Part shown: positions 1 through 10,603 of the stretch, piece after piece | Position numbering within the stretch: the stretch's first letter is position 1 | Layout: each line of letters starts with the position of its first letter | DNA from: Humulus lupulus | Taxonomy: Eukaryota > Streptophyta > Magnoliopsida > Rosales > Cannabaceae | DNA: 64,000 nucleotides | Assembly (NCBI RefSeq): GCF_963169125.1 | Contig: NC_084795.1 | Span: 261,077,042 to 261,141,041, forward strand | Direction: 5' to 3' | Notes under the pieces: model-generated | Database searches by the model: none | Told to the model about the DNA's origin: nothing | The model's input: only the letters and a program-made list of their open reading frames with translations | Program-made: the position numbers and the translations under genes

Positions 1-1364
1 GAGAAACAAAGACAAGAATACCTACAGTATACGCAGTGGAATGAAAGAGTCCTTCCTTCAGTTTCTCTAACTCTTGTATCCTCTCTGTCGCAGAGTATTA
101 TTAAGAAACTGAACCGATCTTCTATTTTCTTCATGGTCTTCCAATGTATCCTTAGAATCACCTAGACTAGTGTGGGCAATTCTCAACACATGAGATAGAT
201 ATAGAGAGAAGAAGAGAAAATAACAAAGAGTCTTAGAAAAGGAGTTGTGTTTCGAGAGAATCTAAAACTATCAGAAAATCTGACTTGTGACTTATCAAAA
301 TTATGTTTTGACTTCTCTCTAAGCACTCCTTCTATAGACTCAATTAGGCCATTTAATTTAATTAAAAAATTAATAAAATAATAGCCATTTTAAAGCCCTA
401 TAATACGAAGCTCTAATAAACTAGATTATTAATTAAACTCTTTAATCGAATAATCTTATTTATTAATTCCATGATTACTCCAATATAAATATGGAATTGA
501 ACTCTAAGTATTTATAGAATTATATATACAAAAATTTCTTTTGTAGTCCATTGATATAATTAATAAATGTAGTTATGTCCTCCATTTATTGGTTCGTTAA
601 TTAGAGTTGGTCAAGATTACTATTTTACCCTTCTAATTACCTCTTGATCCTCAAGTACCATTAATTCACTAGTGAATGATTAATCTATAATCAAATTATA
701 GGTTTGAGCTTAATAACTATTCAGTTCCAGAATTAACCCTTAAGGGAACCAATATTCGATCTGTTAGGAAAGTATGTATTCCATTATTGTAAATCATGTT
801 CCCAGCCATTCATGATATTGAATCTCCAAAACAAAATTCATTAGCCTCATTATACTAAGAAAGCTTAATGAGTGAATCAAAAGATCCAATAAACACAAAC
901 ATGAGTTCATGAATACTCAGTATTTAGATTGATCTACAAATTATAATCTATTATGATAAGAATTAAATCTTTATGTCAAACGGTAAGTTTATAAAGATAA
1001 TTAATTCGCATCGGTCCTATCATATATAATCTCTATTATATATAGCACCTTTACTAAGATTTCTATCCATATCAGTAATCCAAATTTAGATCACTTGCAT
1101 CTTGTATGCTTAGTAAACCACACTAGTAACCATTCCTTAAAGATTCCTTACTTTAGTATGTTACTCACTGTTTTATTCATTATATGTGATCTTAATTCTC
1201 TCGTACTAATACAAGATCATATTCTCATGAATGAATAAAGAAATTATTGATATTATTATATAATTAATTCAAACAATAATTATAACATTCAAATACAATA
1301 AAATTTTACTTTTATTTAAATCAATAAAATATCATTATATACTTTTAGGGCATTGATCTTAATA
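1..1364 (-). repeat. Truncated AT-rich LTR (family A), cut by the window edge
   Basis: The sequence matches the solo LTR at 28357-30214 almost base for base near its start (the 'tacgcagtgg', 'cagagtatta' and 'ctagactagtgtgggcaa' blocks) and resembles the LTR at 3059-4969. By comparison with the complete copy, roughly 130 bases of this LTR lie before the window. The right end is uncertain: 'cttaata' at 1358-1364 could be a decayed CA end. No coding sequence is seen. Minus orientation follows the other family members. No TSD can be tested because the left border is missing. Confidence 0.65.
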
Positions 1365-1564
1365 GTTATTTCACCCAAACTATTATTTTCCAAAAAAAAA
1401 AACATTTTGAGAAACTACATTATATTTAAAATGGTTTAGGAACCGGTTTCATTAAAATAGGGTTTTGAAGGCTTAATAATTTAGTAATTAGAATAATTAA
1501 TAAACCAATCCCTGTGGGTTCGACATCTTTTTCAATTAAAACTATACTATAATAATGTCGTACG

Positions 1565-3058
1565 CTTGCGGTAATAAAATATGTATCAAAGGCATCCAAT
1601 AATGGAGCCGAGTAATAAGCAGGTCTCGCAGGATTACGAGTTTCCAGAGAGCTTCTAGCTAAGGACTTGAGATTTTCAGTGACTCGCAGCTTGTAGTGAA
1701 TCAAATGATCGGGGAATACTAGGCTAGAGGCTCCAAGCAGGCCTCTTATTTGACCTAGGTGCAAGAACTACTACAACTGTTCAACCAGTATACCATTAGG
1801 CAAGTCCCCAGAGAACAAAATTCTAATGCGGATGCCCTCGTAAAGCTGGCGACCAATCGGGATGTCGAGCTCCTTAATGTGGTTCCCATTAATTTTCTAG
1901 AAGTACCGAGCATTCAAAAAGTCAAGAGGGTATCTGAAATCCATACGATGACACATGGATGAGGCCATTTATGAAATACATAACCACTGAAGAGCTTCCA
2001 ACCGATAAAAATGCAGCCAAAAAGCTGGAATTCCAAAGCCCTCATTACATTTTTATGGATGAAAGGTTATAAAAAAGGTCGCATTCTATGCCTCTCCTAA
2101 GGTGTGTAACAATTGAGGAATCATGGGCCATTCCACAAGAAGATCACGGAGGATTCTGTGGTGATCATGTTGGGGGGCAATGCTTGTACAAAAAATTCCT
2201 AAGGCATGGTTATTTTTGGCATCCATGAACAAAGACTCCCTTGAGTACGTTAAAAGGTTCAACAAGTCTGTGGCCTAGATGACTAGTCTGTGGCCTTTTG
2301 CAACATACCCCGAGTGCCCCCAATAAACTGACCTAGATGACTAGTATGTGGCCTTTCGCGATCTAGGGAAACAAATTGTTTGGGTCACTACCCATAAGAA
2401 AAGGAGGCGTACTATATGATGTAGTAGCTATCGACTACTTCACCAAGTCGCTGGAGGCCAAATCGCTCGCAACGATTACATCTAAAAAGATTTAGGATTT
2501 TTTAATCAAGAACATCATTTTTCTGTATGGCATCCCAAGAAAGTTGGTGTCCGAAAATGGTTTACAGTTTGATAGCAACCTTTTCATAGATTTATACAAG
2601 AAGCACAAAATTCACAAGAACTTCTCAGTTGTAGCACACCCCAAGCAAATGGCCAGGTAGAGGCTATGAATAAAAACACTTAAGATGCCCCTGAAAATGA
2701 GGCTGGAGCAAGAAAAGGGAGCTTGGCCCAAAAAAATGCCTCAAGTACTTTTGGCATATCAAACTACTACTCGAACTTCAATTGACCACTCACCTTTCTC
2801 CATGGCATGCAAATGCGAAGCCATGCTCCCAGTAGAGGCAATCATTCCAACAAATCGATGCGCTACCTACGACCTGACGACCAACCATGAATTACTTCAG
2901 GAGTCGTTGGACTTGGTTTAAGAATACCGCGAGCTGTCGTAGCTTTAGGTCGCTTCGTACCAGCAAAAGGTTGCTCGATATTTGAACTCCAGGGTAAAAG
3001 ATGGAATTCTCGGTAGGGGACCTCATCCTTATTCGGGTATTCTTGGACGGGGACATAC
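1565..3058 (+). pseudogene. Decayed Ty3/gypsy (Tat-like) pol fragment: second RNase H and integrase
   Basis: Conceptual translation gives the end of the extra (archaeal-type) RNase H, with 'IFSDSQLVVNQ' near 1670-1700 and 'RQVPREQNSNADAL' at about 1798-1840. Integrase remnants follow: the zinc-finger region near 2150-2260, and 'QANGQVEAMN' near 2640-2670, which is the region of the catalytic Glu. The C-terminal 'YLNSRVKDGIL' region lies near 2975-3015. Several frameshifts and in-frame stops (for example TAG near 1713 and 1744) show it is dead. A second RNase H before integrase is a mark of the Tat clade. Protease, reverse transcriptase and the 5' end are absent. The pol is interrupted by the solo LTR at 3059 and resumes at 4975. 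Confidence 0.8.
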
Positions 3059-4969
3059 TGTTGGCTTTTATTGATCAAATCAGAGATTATGCGCAGCGGA
3101 ACAACAATCAAATTGTCAGATTGATCCCATAAGATTTCTAGATCTACTTCTTCACACTCATATATATATTGAATCAAGGACAAGAAACGAAACATTACCT
3201 CAGGTCCTTCCTTGCTGCTATCTTTTCTTATGGCTGAATCCTTGAGATCTCACACCAAGATCTTCCAAAATGTTCTCAGGCACACAAAGAACGAGTGTGG
3301 GCTCGCTATACAAATAATAGGCAATAACTATTTATCAGATGTTCTCAACACATGAGATCTGATAAAGTTTGGACCTAGGTTTTGTGAAGAACAATGACCT
3401 TTGTTTTTGTCACTGTTCTCTTTTCTCTGAGAGAATCCTAGATATTTTTTCTATCCCTGAAAAATTACGTTCTGTGAAAACTGATATCCAATATTTAATA
3501 ATATCCAATATATTAAAATATTTGTTATTTTAAACAAATTCAAAATAACTTACCAGTTATCAGATTTTTGTTTAAATAATAATATTTTAATCATATTAAA
3601 ATATCTCATTATTTATTTAATATTTAAATAACTAAAATTGTGGAATCAAGAGACTAAGTCCATCTCTTATGCGTGTAGCACAGTGCCTGTGCACTGTGCC
3701 ACATGTGTATCACATGCCTGTGTAGGCATGTGATTTTTCCCAATTTTTATTATTATTTAAATACCAAAAATCCCAAAAATACATTAATTCAAAATTAATT
3801 ATATTTTTATTAAATCAAATAATTAATTAATTCTTAATTAATTAATTATACATAATTAAACAATAATTATGTTTGATACACAGAAAAATATTTTACTTAT
3901 CACATAAGTCCTTTTTGCCCATTTTTTGTATTTGACTTTGACAGTGATTGTTTGAGCCATTTCGGGGACCATGGACCTATAACATTAAGCTCCAATAAAT
4001 TGAAACTAAATAATTAAACTCTTTAATTATAATAGTTAATTTATTAATTATGATATTCCTCCACTATAAATTCAGAATTGCACTCTTTATGTTATAGATA
4101 TACTTTTACAGAAATCTTTTTCTTAAGTCGTCCATTGATATAACCATCTTACAATAGTTCAAACCTCTAATTAATTAGTTCATAAATTAAAATGGGAGAA
4201 TTACCATTTAACCTTTCTAATTTACTTCTTATTCCTTAAGTACCATTAATTCACTAGTGAATAATTAATCTATAATCTAATTATAGATTTGAGCTCAAAA
4301 TCATTCAGTTCTAGAATTAACCCTTAAGGGAACTAATATACGATCCGTTAGGAAAGATTAGATTCAGTATTGTTGATACATGTTCCCAGCCATCCATGAT
4401 ATTAAATCTCCAAAACAAAAGTCATTAGCCTCATTCTTTGAAGAGACCTTAACGAATGAATCAAAAGATTTAATAAACATGAATAGGAGTTCATGAACAC
4501 TCAGGATTTAGGTTGATCTATAAATGATCATCAGTTATGATATGAATTACAAGTCTTTTTTGTTAAATGATTTTTTGGATAAAGACTTTAATTCATATCG
4601 GTCCATGTCATATATAATCATATTATATAAAGCACCTTTACCAAGATGTCTTTCCACATCAATAATCTGAATCTAGATTATTTGTACCATTATGATACTC
4701 AGTAAACCGTACTTACAACTCCAATTAAAGAATTCCATAACTTTAATTTGTCATTGTTGACTATTTTTATTCATTCATGTGATCTTAATTCTCTCGTGCT
4801 AATACAAGATCACATCCTCAATAATGAATATGGAATTTTTCTAATATTTACAAAATTATTCAAACAATAATTTAACAATCTAAATATGAAAATAATAATA
4901 AACCATTGTATTTATTTATTCATAGAAAAAACAAATGTCTTTACATGCTTTTAGGACACACTCCTAACA
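3059..4969 (-). mobile_element. Solo LTR (family A) with TSD CATAC
   Basis: The element begins TGTTGG at 3059 and ends CCTAACA at 4969. It is flanked by perfect 5-bp duplications CATAC at 3054-3058 and 4970-4974. It splits the decayed gypsy pol, whose C-terminal codons continue right after the second TSD. The 1,911-bp body has no coding capacity and is homologous in reverse to the LTR at 21291-23383. There is no internal region, so it is the product of LTR-LTR recombination. Two perfect hairpins lie at 3678-3699 and 3709-3734. Confidence 0.9.
3678..3734. repeat. Two adjacent perfect hairpins inside the LTR
   Basis: Hairpin 1 has 9-bp arms (GCACAGTGC / GCACTGTGC, 3678-3686 and 3691-3699) with a 4-base loop. 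Hairpin 2 has 11-bp arms (ATCACATGCCT / AGGCATGTGAT, 3709-3719 and 3724-3734) with a 4-base loop. The related LTR at 21291-23383 has a 14-bp hairpin at the matching place (22721-22758) with a different sequence. Confidence 0.85.
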
Positions 4970-4974
4970 CATAC

Positions 4975-5052
4975 AAGTTGGCCAAACTGAGTGGGGAATT
5001 AATATCACACGCCTAGAATGCCGAGCACCTTCGCTAGTATTACCAGTGAAAA
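4975..5052 (+). pseudogene. C-terminal end of the interrupted gypsy integrase
   Basis: Directly after the CATAC duplication, the translation continues with 'YKLAKLSGELISHA' and 'NAEHL', the usual last residues of Tat-type pol (compare 'YKLARMDDTIIPRAWSAEHL' at 14597-14655 in G1). This continuity confirms that 3059-4969 is an insertion. The fragment ends where the next LTR starts. Confidence 0.75.
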
Positions 5053-7346
5053 TGTAACGACCCAAAATCACTAATGTGGCTTAAGGGCCTTGATTAGTGT
5101 GCCGGGAGGGCATAATTGGTTTATGTATGAATTTATTAGTTTAATGCATGGTTTCGTGATAAGCATGATGTTATGGTTATATGAATGTAAATGTGATTGT
5201 ATGCTATAACTGTGAGGACCACATTGTCATGTGGATAAATCTGCAGCATGCGACTTAAGGCGATCCTAGGGAGCTAGTTAGCGGGAAAGTCACAACGGGA
5301 CTTGATACTTGACTTGGAGAAAGTTAAGGGGTATTTCGGGTATTGGATGGTTATTTGGGTTATCGGGTTATGGAAATAAATAATTGGAGATATATTTGAG
5401 GTTCAGAAGCTTAGGTGGGAATATTGGGGAAATCTACCGTTTTGCCCTCGGGGAGGTTTCTGGTACCCTGAGCCTCGGGATTGACTTAATTTCCTAAGGA
5501 TAGACTAAGTAAAATATAGAACTCGGTGGAACAAAAGCCAAAACCGACCTTCCCTCCTCTTCTCTTTTTCTCTCAAAGAAAACCACAAGGAACCAAGAAG
5601 AATTTGGCTGAAATTCAGAGAATTGGAGCTGTGATTTAGGAGATTAGCTCAAGGATTAGCTGAGGATTCAATCAAGAATTAAGGTAAGCCATAAGTTTTA
5701 TGCAGGGTGGTTAAATTCTATGGTTATGGCTGAGTTTTGAGGTGTTTATGGGTTTTGACATTGAATGGCTGAATTGAAGCTTGGAACTTGGGAGTTAGCT
5801 TAGAATCTTCTTAGAGGGGTGATTCATCAGTGAAGATAAGCTCAAATTTAAGGTCTAATGTTTGAATCATAGTGTTTTCTTGACTGGTTTTGGAGTTCTA
5901 GAGTGTTTGGGTTTCAGAAATTAAAATGGTATTTTTATGAGTTTTTAGGTTAGGTTTCTGCTGGCTTAAGCTTCTGAAATCATGCAGGAATGTTTGTGAT
6001 AATTGAGTTAAGGAATTGGGATGGCTATGAGTGAGGTTTGAGAGTAAAAAATGGTGGTTTTTCTGGGTTCGAAGGGAGTGGGTCACGGCATAGTTCTTGG
6101 TGAGCCGCGGCCCTCCGAAGTTGATGTGTGCTGGAGAAGGAGGGTGGGCCGCGGCATGGGGCATGTAGGGCCGCGGCCCGTGTCTGATTTTGGGCGAGGA
6201 TGAGCCTCTGTTTGGGGCCATGCCGCGGCATAGGAAGCTTGAGCCACGACCCTTAAGGGAATTTGAGTTTTTGGGATTTTAAGCAAGGGAATTTAACCTA
6301 GGGTGCTCGAGATCGAATCTACTACCGTGTTTGGTGGAATCCAATGTTCCGGAGACTAGAACCTAATCTAGAAGCCCTTTTACAATTATTAATGGTATCC
6401 CTTATCTTGTTTGTGACTAGGTATAAGCTAGGGGCTAGGGAATCGGATCATGCTCAAGAGGCATCTCCCGTAACCATTGCACTTGGGAAACTAAAGGTAA
6501 GAAAACTACACCCGGTTGTGAATTGATAAGGAGACTAAGGGCTCCCTATTTTGTATGCTTATTGAAGGATGGTATTATGCCATGTGAATAATAAACAAAC
6601 GGCCTAAGAGTGCCGGAGTTTACATTGAAACACAGGGCGCGGCTCAGCCACTGGTAGCTGAGGACAGCTTATTATGCATTGAGCTCAGTTTAAGCGAACC
6701 GGAGTCAGTAGGGTAAACAGAGGGTGTGACCTAAGGCTGTCGACCCTGATTATCATGTGATTTGATTGTTATTATTGATTGGTGGACTTGTCATGTTGAA
6801 TAGCTATGTGTTGGTTTGTTGATTCTTTGCTTATGTGTATGGGCTATGTAATTAGTGTGATATGCTAAGTGTATGAACATGCTTTAAGGATTATTTAGTT
6901 GATATCACTATTTGTACTATAATGTTATGTTTTCTTTTTCCCTTGGCTCACGGGTGCTGCGTGGTGCAGGTAAAGGCAAGGGCAAGCTTGATCAGCCCTG
7001 ATTCGGAGAGCTCTGAGAGCATAATGTACATGATCAGCTGCTCAGCTGCCACGGTTGAGGAAGAGACAGGAACAGGAGAACCATATATGTCTGTTTTTCC
7101 CTTAGAGTGGCTAGTGGTTGTTTGTACTCTAAAATTTTTGTAAACTAATTTTTTTAACAATGTTTCTTTTAGGATCCCTAGTGTAAAATGTTTAATTATA
7201 TGAAATGTATCTTTTGAGACCAAAACCTTTTAACCCTAGCTCGTTAATGGTTTCAGTGACACTTTTTTAACTAAATGACTTGATTAGCAAGTCCTGCACT
7301 TTTATAAATAAACAGTGTAGTGGTCTTGGCTATCCAAGGCATTACA
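5053..7346 (+). mobile_element. Solo LTR of a TGTAACG-type gypsy element
   Basis: The element starts TGTAACGACCC at 5053 and ends GGCATTACA at 7346. Flanks are GAAAA (5048-5052) and AAAAA (7347-7351), a probable TSD with one change. The start and end match, in reverse, the LTR at 26901-31246, and match more loosely the LTRs of G2. The leader 'TGTAACGACCC' and the roughly 2.3-kb length fit Tekay/Del-type chromovirus LTRs. The internal 'ggctcacgggtgc...gtggtgcaggtaaagg' block at 6945-6979 is conserved in all LTRs of this type here. The GC-rich patch at 6090-6250 gives chance open frames on the minus strand. Confidence 0.85.
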
Positions 7347-7527
7347 AAAAATTTAAGCAAAATTTTGTACCATTTTTAATTCTTGCATTTTACTTTTCTC
7401 GTTTTGTTTATGTAATGGACGATGAGTAAAAATTATTGAAAATAGTGTGGTCCTAAAACACGACATGAGGTATTTCAGGAAGATATTGCTTAAATTACGT
7501 GTCGATAATGGCATGGTTGATACTTTC
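7347..7527 (+). other. Short non-coding junction before G1
   Basis: This stretch of about 180 bases lies between the solo LTR and the 5' TSD of G1 (CTTTC, 7523-7527). Its left part is probably the 3' non-coding tail of the decayed gypsy element. Its right part (about 7440-7527) should belong to the copia element that continues at 20109, but I could not align it to copia gag. The copia 5' LTR was not found. Confidence 0.4.
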
Positions 7528-7674
7528 TGTTGATGCTCAAAATCTCATCAAGGGAAAATATGAGGCCAAGGCAAGGCCCTTGAGCCACTATTGTCTCGGG
7601 AAGCCATCACACCACCTCGCTCGGCCCCAATGCCAAGTGGCCTCGCATGGCCACTCCCCATGCACATGGCCGCA

Positions 7675-7919
7675 CCACCTGAAGGGCCTCGCGAGGGGTC
7701 TTGGCCACGCCACCTGAAGGGCCTCGCGAGATATCTCGGCCACGCCACCCGAAGGGCCTCGCGAGATGTCTCGGCCGCACAACCTGAAGGGCCTTGCGAG
7801 AGGTCTCGGCCACGCCACCTGAAGGGCCTCGCGAGGGGTCTCGGCCACGCCACCCGAAGGGCCTCGCGAGATGTCTCGGCCACGCCACCTGAAGGGCCTC
7901 GCGAGATGTCTCAGCCGCA
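7675..7919. repeat. 35-bp tandem array, 7 units, in G1 5' LTR
   Basis: Seven head-to-tail units of exactly 35 bp begin at 7675, 7710, 7745, 7780, 7815, 7850 and 7885. The unit core is 'gaagggcctcgcgagatgtc', which usually contains the palindrome TCGCGA. The 3' LTR array (19043-19252) has six units, so one unit was gained or lost since insertion. Confidence 0.95.
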
Positions 7920-8571
7920 CCACCCGAGTGGCCTCACCTCATAGGCCGAAGTGGCCTCGCCATAGGCCGAAGTGGCCTCGCCTCATAGGCCCGAGTGGCC
8001 TCGCCTCATAGGCCGAAGTGGCCTCGCCATAGGCCCGAGTGGCCTCACCGTGGTAGCCCCGTCATCGGGCCACGGTGCCCATGGCCTCATGAGGGCCACA
8101 TCCACAACACACTCGACCTCGTGGGCGGCCAAAGACCGCGCCATCAATAGGTCTTCCAAGGGGGCCTCACGAAGGAACGGGAGCCACGCCACCTGGTGGC
8201 CACGTGAGCGGAGCCATACACCAAGGGTCCCATTCCTTACATCTTGAGACCCTTATGCTTAGAGACTCCAGTACGAGTCAAATGGGACATACTTGTACGA
8301 TCTAATACTAGGTACGGACGCCCGTACCAGTGGGACTGCTGGGATAAGAGTCATGGTCCGTACGTCTACGGCCAAAGGTCAGAGCCGACACCACTACCCC
8401 CTGCGCCACTATGCCAGCCACCACTCATCAGACATGGGTACAGACAAGTAGTGGAGGCATTCTCCTGACACCTGTGTACGACCACAACCTCTGAAGTCAC
8501 TCCCCTAACATAGTACTTATGTACCCCTTGGTCTCTTGGACCACTATGTACCTAAGGCCATTAGAGCCTAC

Positions 8572-8578
8572 TATAAAA
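8572..8578 (+). promoter_or_regulatory. Putative TATA box of G1 5' LTR
   Basis: TATAAAA lies in 'cctactataaaatgaac', about 200 bases before the LTR end. It is conserved in the 3' LTR (19898-19904) and, in reverse, in the related solo LTR at 45016-45902. It is the likely start region for the genomic transcript. Confidence 0.6.
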
Positions 8579-8778
8579 TGAACTCTAACACCACCTGAAA
8601 GGGGGTTGGAAATTTTACTGTAGCAAAGGCTTGAGTGTGAATGAAATACTGAATTCTCCATTATTGTTCTATCATTGTTCTTGAGTGATTGTTTAAGTTT
8701 CTACAGCTTTTCCATTAGAGATCTTGATTTGATAATTTTTCCAACTCAACATAGTTGACGAGTTCTCACCGTCAACAG

Positions 8779-8800
8779 TTTGGCACCATCTGTGGGAACG
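8779..8800 (+). promoter_or_regulatory. Probable primer-binding region of G1
   Basis: The sequence 'tttggcaccatctgtgggaa' follows the 5' LTR end (8777) after one base. The position and the 'TGGCRCC' form are as expected for minus-strand priming in plant gypsy elements. I do not assign the tRNA. Confidence 0.6.
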
Positions 8801-8845
8801 TTAGTTTCAAGCTACTGTTCCACCATTGTTTCTGGCAAGAAGAAG

Positions 8846-10600
8846 ATGCCAAGACGTTCCAACCGACTGAGGGAGCCACGGGAGGTAGAGGTTCACCTGA
8901 ACGGAGTCCAGCTGAAGGCCTCCATGAAGGACGCTCCTCCACCCAGAGACGTGGAGCCCCCGAAAGACCTTGACGTTCACGGAGGTGATAGAGTGGCCTC
9001 GTCACCGGCCGCTCCACCTGGAGAAAGTCCTCCAAGAGCACCACCAGGAAATACTAATGAGTTCCCTCCTCCAAAACCACCGCAGGCACCGAACTCCAGC
9101 CGGCAGGACCCGGGCCCCTCGAGCCGTAGGCATGATAAGCATCCCCGGGTCCACTCCGTGAGCTCAAGTTCGAAGTCTCGGTTCTACGAAGAGGAAATAC
9201 GTGAGCTCCATTGTAAGAACCAAAGGTTGGAAACCACCTTGGAGAACATGCAGGAGGTCCTGAACGGTCTGTTGCAGGGTAAGTCGAGCGTGACCTTGCC
9301 TAAGAGGAAGGAGAAGGGCAAGGATGGGGTGGAGACCACTGTACCGGTAGATAATGGGAGAACCCGACATTCAACCAGTAACACCCCCCGAACGAAGCAA
9401 CGTGATCACCCTGAACCGCCTAAGTAGGCCCAGAAACCAGTGCCGAGGACCAACGCTGCCCCTCGCAATGAGGACGAGGTCACCTCCAAAAGAGAACCCT
9501 CAGACTTACGGGAGGAGCTCAATAAAAAGAGGGTGGGAAAAGGGACCAAGCCCCCTATGGCGCCTCGAGAGGGCAAGGGAAAGGCAGATCTTAGCCCGTC
9601 CGCTTTGAGGGACACTCTCAGCAAGAGGAGGCAAGACCTAGACACGGAGATGAGGAGCCTGCAGAGCAAGATCGTCACCGCATCAGGCGGCCAGGCCTTT
9701 GAGGAGGACTTCGACCATGAGTCGCCCTTTGTGAGAGAAATTCAGGCGATCCGGCTCCTTGCCAAATTTAAGGAGCCTAATATGACCCCCTACGAAGGGA
9801 ACACAGATCCAAAATACCACCTGGATGCGTTTAATGATCTGATGAAACTGAGGGGGATTGGAAGTGGTGCCAGGTGCCATTGCTTCGCTGTCACTTTGAA
9901 AGGACCCGCCTACAAATGGTTCAAAAGATTAAGGCCGGGGTCCATTAGATCCTGGCAGCAGTTTTCTTACGAATTCCTCCAATAGCACCATGTCATGCGG
10001 GACTACACGATGCCAGGTACCAGCCTGGCCAACGTGAAGCAAGGAGAGAATGAGAGCCTGAAGAGCTACATTCACCGGTTCAATATGGAGGCCGCAAAAG
10101 TGGGGAGCCTAACTCGCCGAGAGTTAAAAATGGCCATTACCGCTGGAGTGCTCCCAGGAAGCAAGTTCTGGGACAACATGTTGAAGAGGGAAGTCACCGA
10201 CTTAGATGACTTCTATGAGAGAGCGCAGAAGTACATCCGCGTGGAGGATGGCCACGCAAACTTAAAGGCGGGGAAGGAGGAGCCCCACGCGAAGCCCCCA
10301 ACTAACGACGGGTCGAATGTATCGAAGAAGAAAAGGACATATGATGGGTCAAGAGATGACCAGCAGAGGAAAACCAAACGAGGGAGTGATCATAGGCAAG
10401 CGGCTTATACTTACTATACGAACCTCACGGACACCAGGGAGCATATTTACCTCACCAACGAAGATCGAGTTCCCTTCAAAAAGCCCCCACCAATGAGAAA
10501 GGATCGGTCCAAAAGGGACCCCAGTAGATACTGCCAGTACCACAAGGACATCGGCCACACCACAAAATTGAGGAGCTCATCCGCCGAAGGCATCTAGGCC
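8846..10600 (+). pseudogene. gag: G1 gag (structural protein), broken by stops and a frameshift
   Basis: The start is taken as ATG 8846 ('MPRRSNRLREPREVEV'). The N-terminal part is proline-rich with a short helical stretch (about 9180-9290). The retrotransposon gag domain follows, from 'PYEGNTDPKYHLDAFND' (9790-9840) to 'KYIRVEDGHANLKAGKEE' (10230-10285). In-frame TAG codons at 9425-9427 and 9983-9985 interrupt it; the second replaces a Gln in a Gln/His run. A zinc-knuckle start 'CQYHKDIGHTT' (about 10531-10565) is cut by a deletion that shifts the frame; 'IEELIRRRHLGRYVRRE' is readable in the next frame (10569-10620). The frame returns near the G-run at 10679-10688. It would form the virus-like particle in the cytoplasm, but this copy cannot make it without readthrough. 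Confidence 0.88.
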
Positions 10601-10603
10601 GCT

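Larger units (their letters stand above)
7528..8777 (+). repeat. G1 5' LTR
   Basis: The 1,250-bp LTR starts TGTTGATG and ends CGTCAACA. It contains a 35-bp tandem array (7675-7919), further short repeats of the 'gtggcctcgcctcataggccgaa' type (7931-8045), and a TATA box at 8572-8578. The first half is strikingly GC- and CpG-rich compared with flanking DNA. Open frames on both strands of the array are by-products of its repetition. Confidence 0.95.

Noticed and set aside
1426..1764. 112-codon minus-strand frame
   Set aside because: The plus strand here encodes decayed RNase H ('IFSDSQLVVNQ'), so the minus frame is a shadow.
5898..6286. Minus-strand Pro/His-rich open frames
   Set aside because: They lie in a GC-rich patch of a solo LTR and overlap each other in three frames.
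7548..8247. Several overlapping open frames on both strands, Arg/Pro-rich
   Set aside because: They are translations of the GC-rich 35-bp array in all frames; the same occurs in the 3' LTR (18905-19321).
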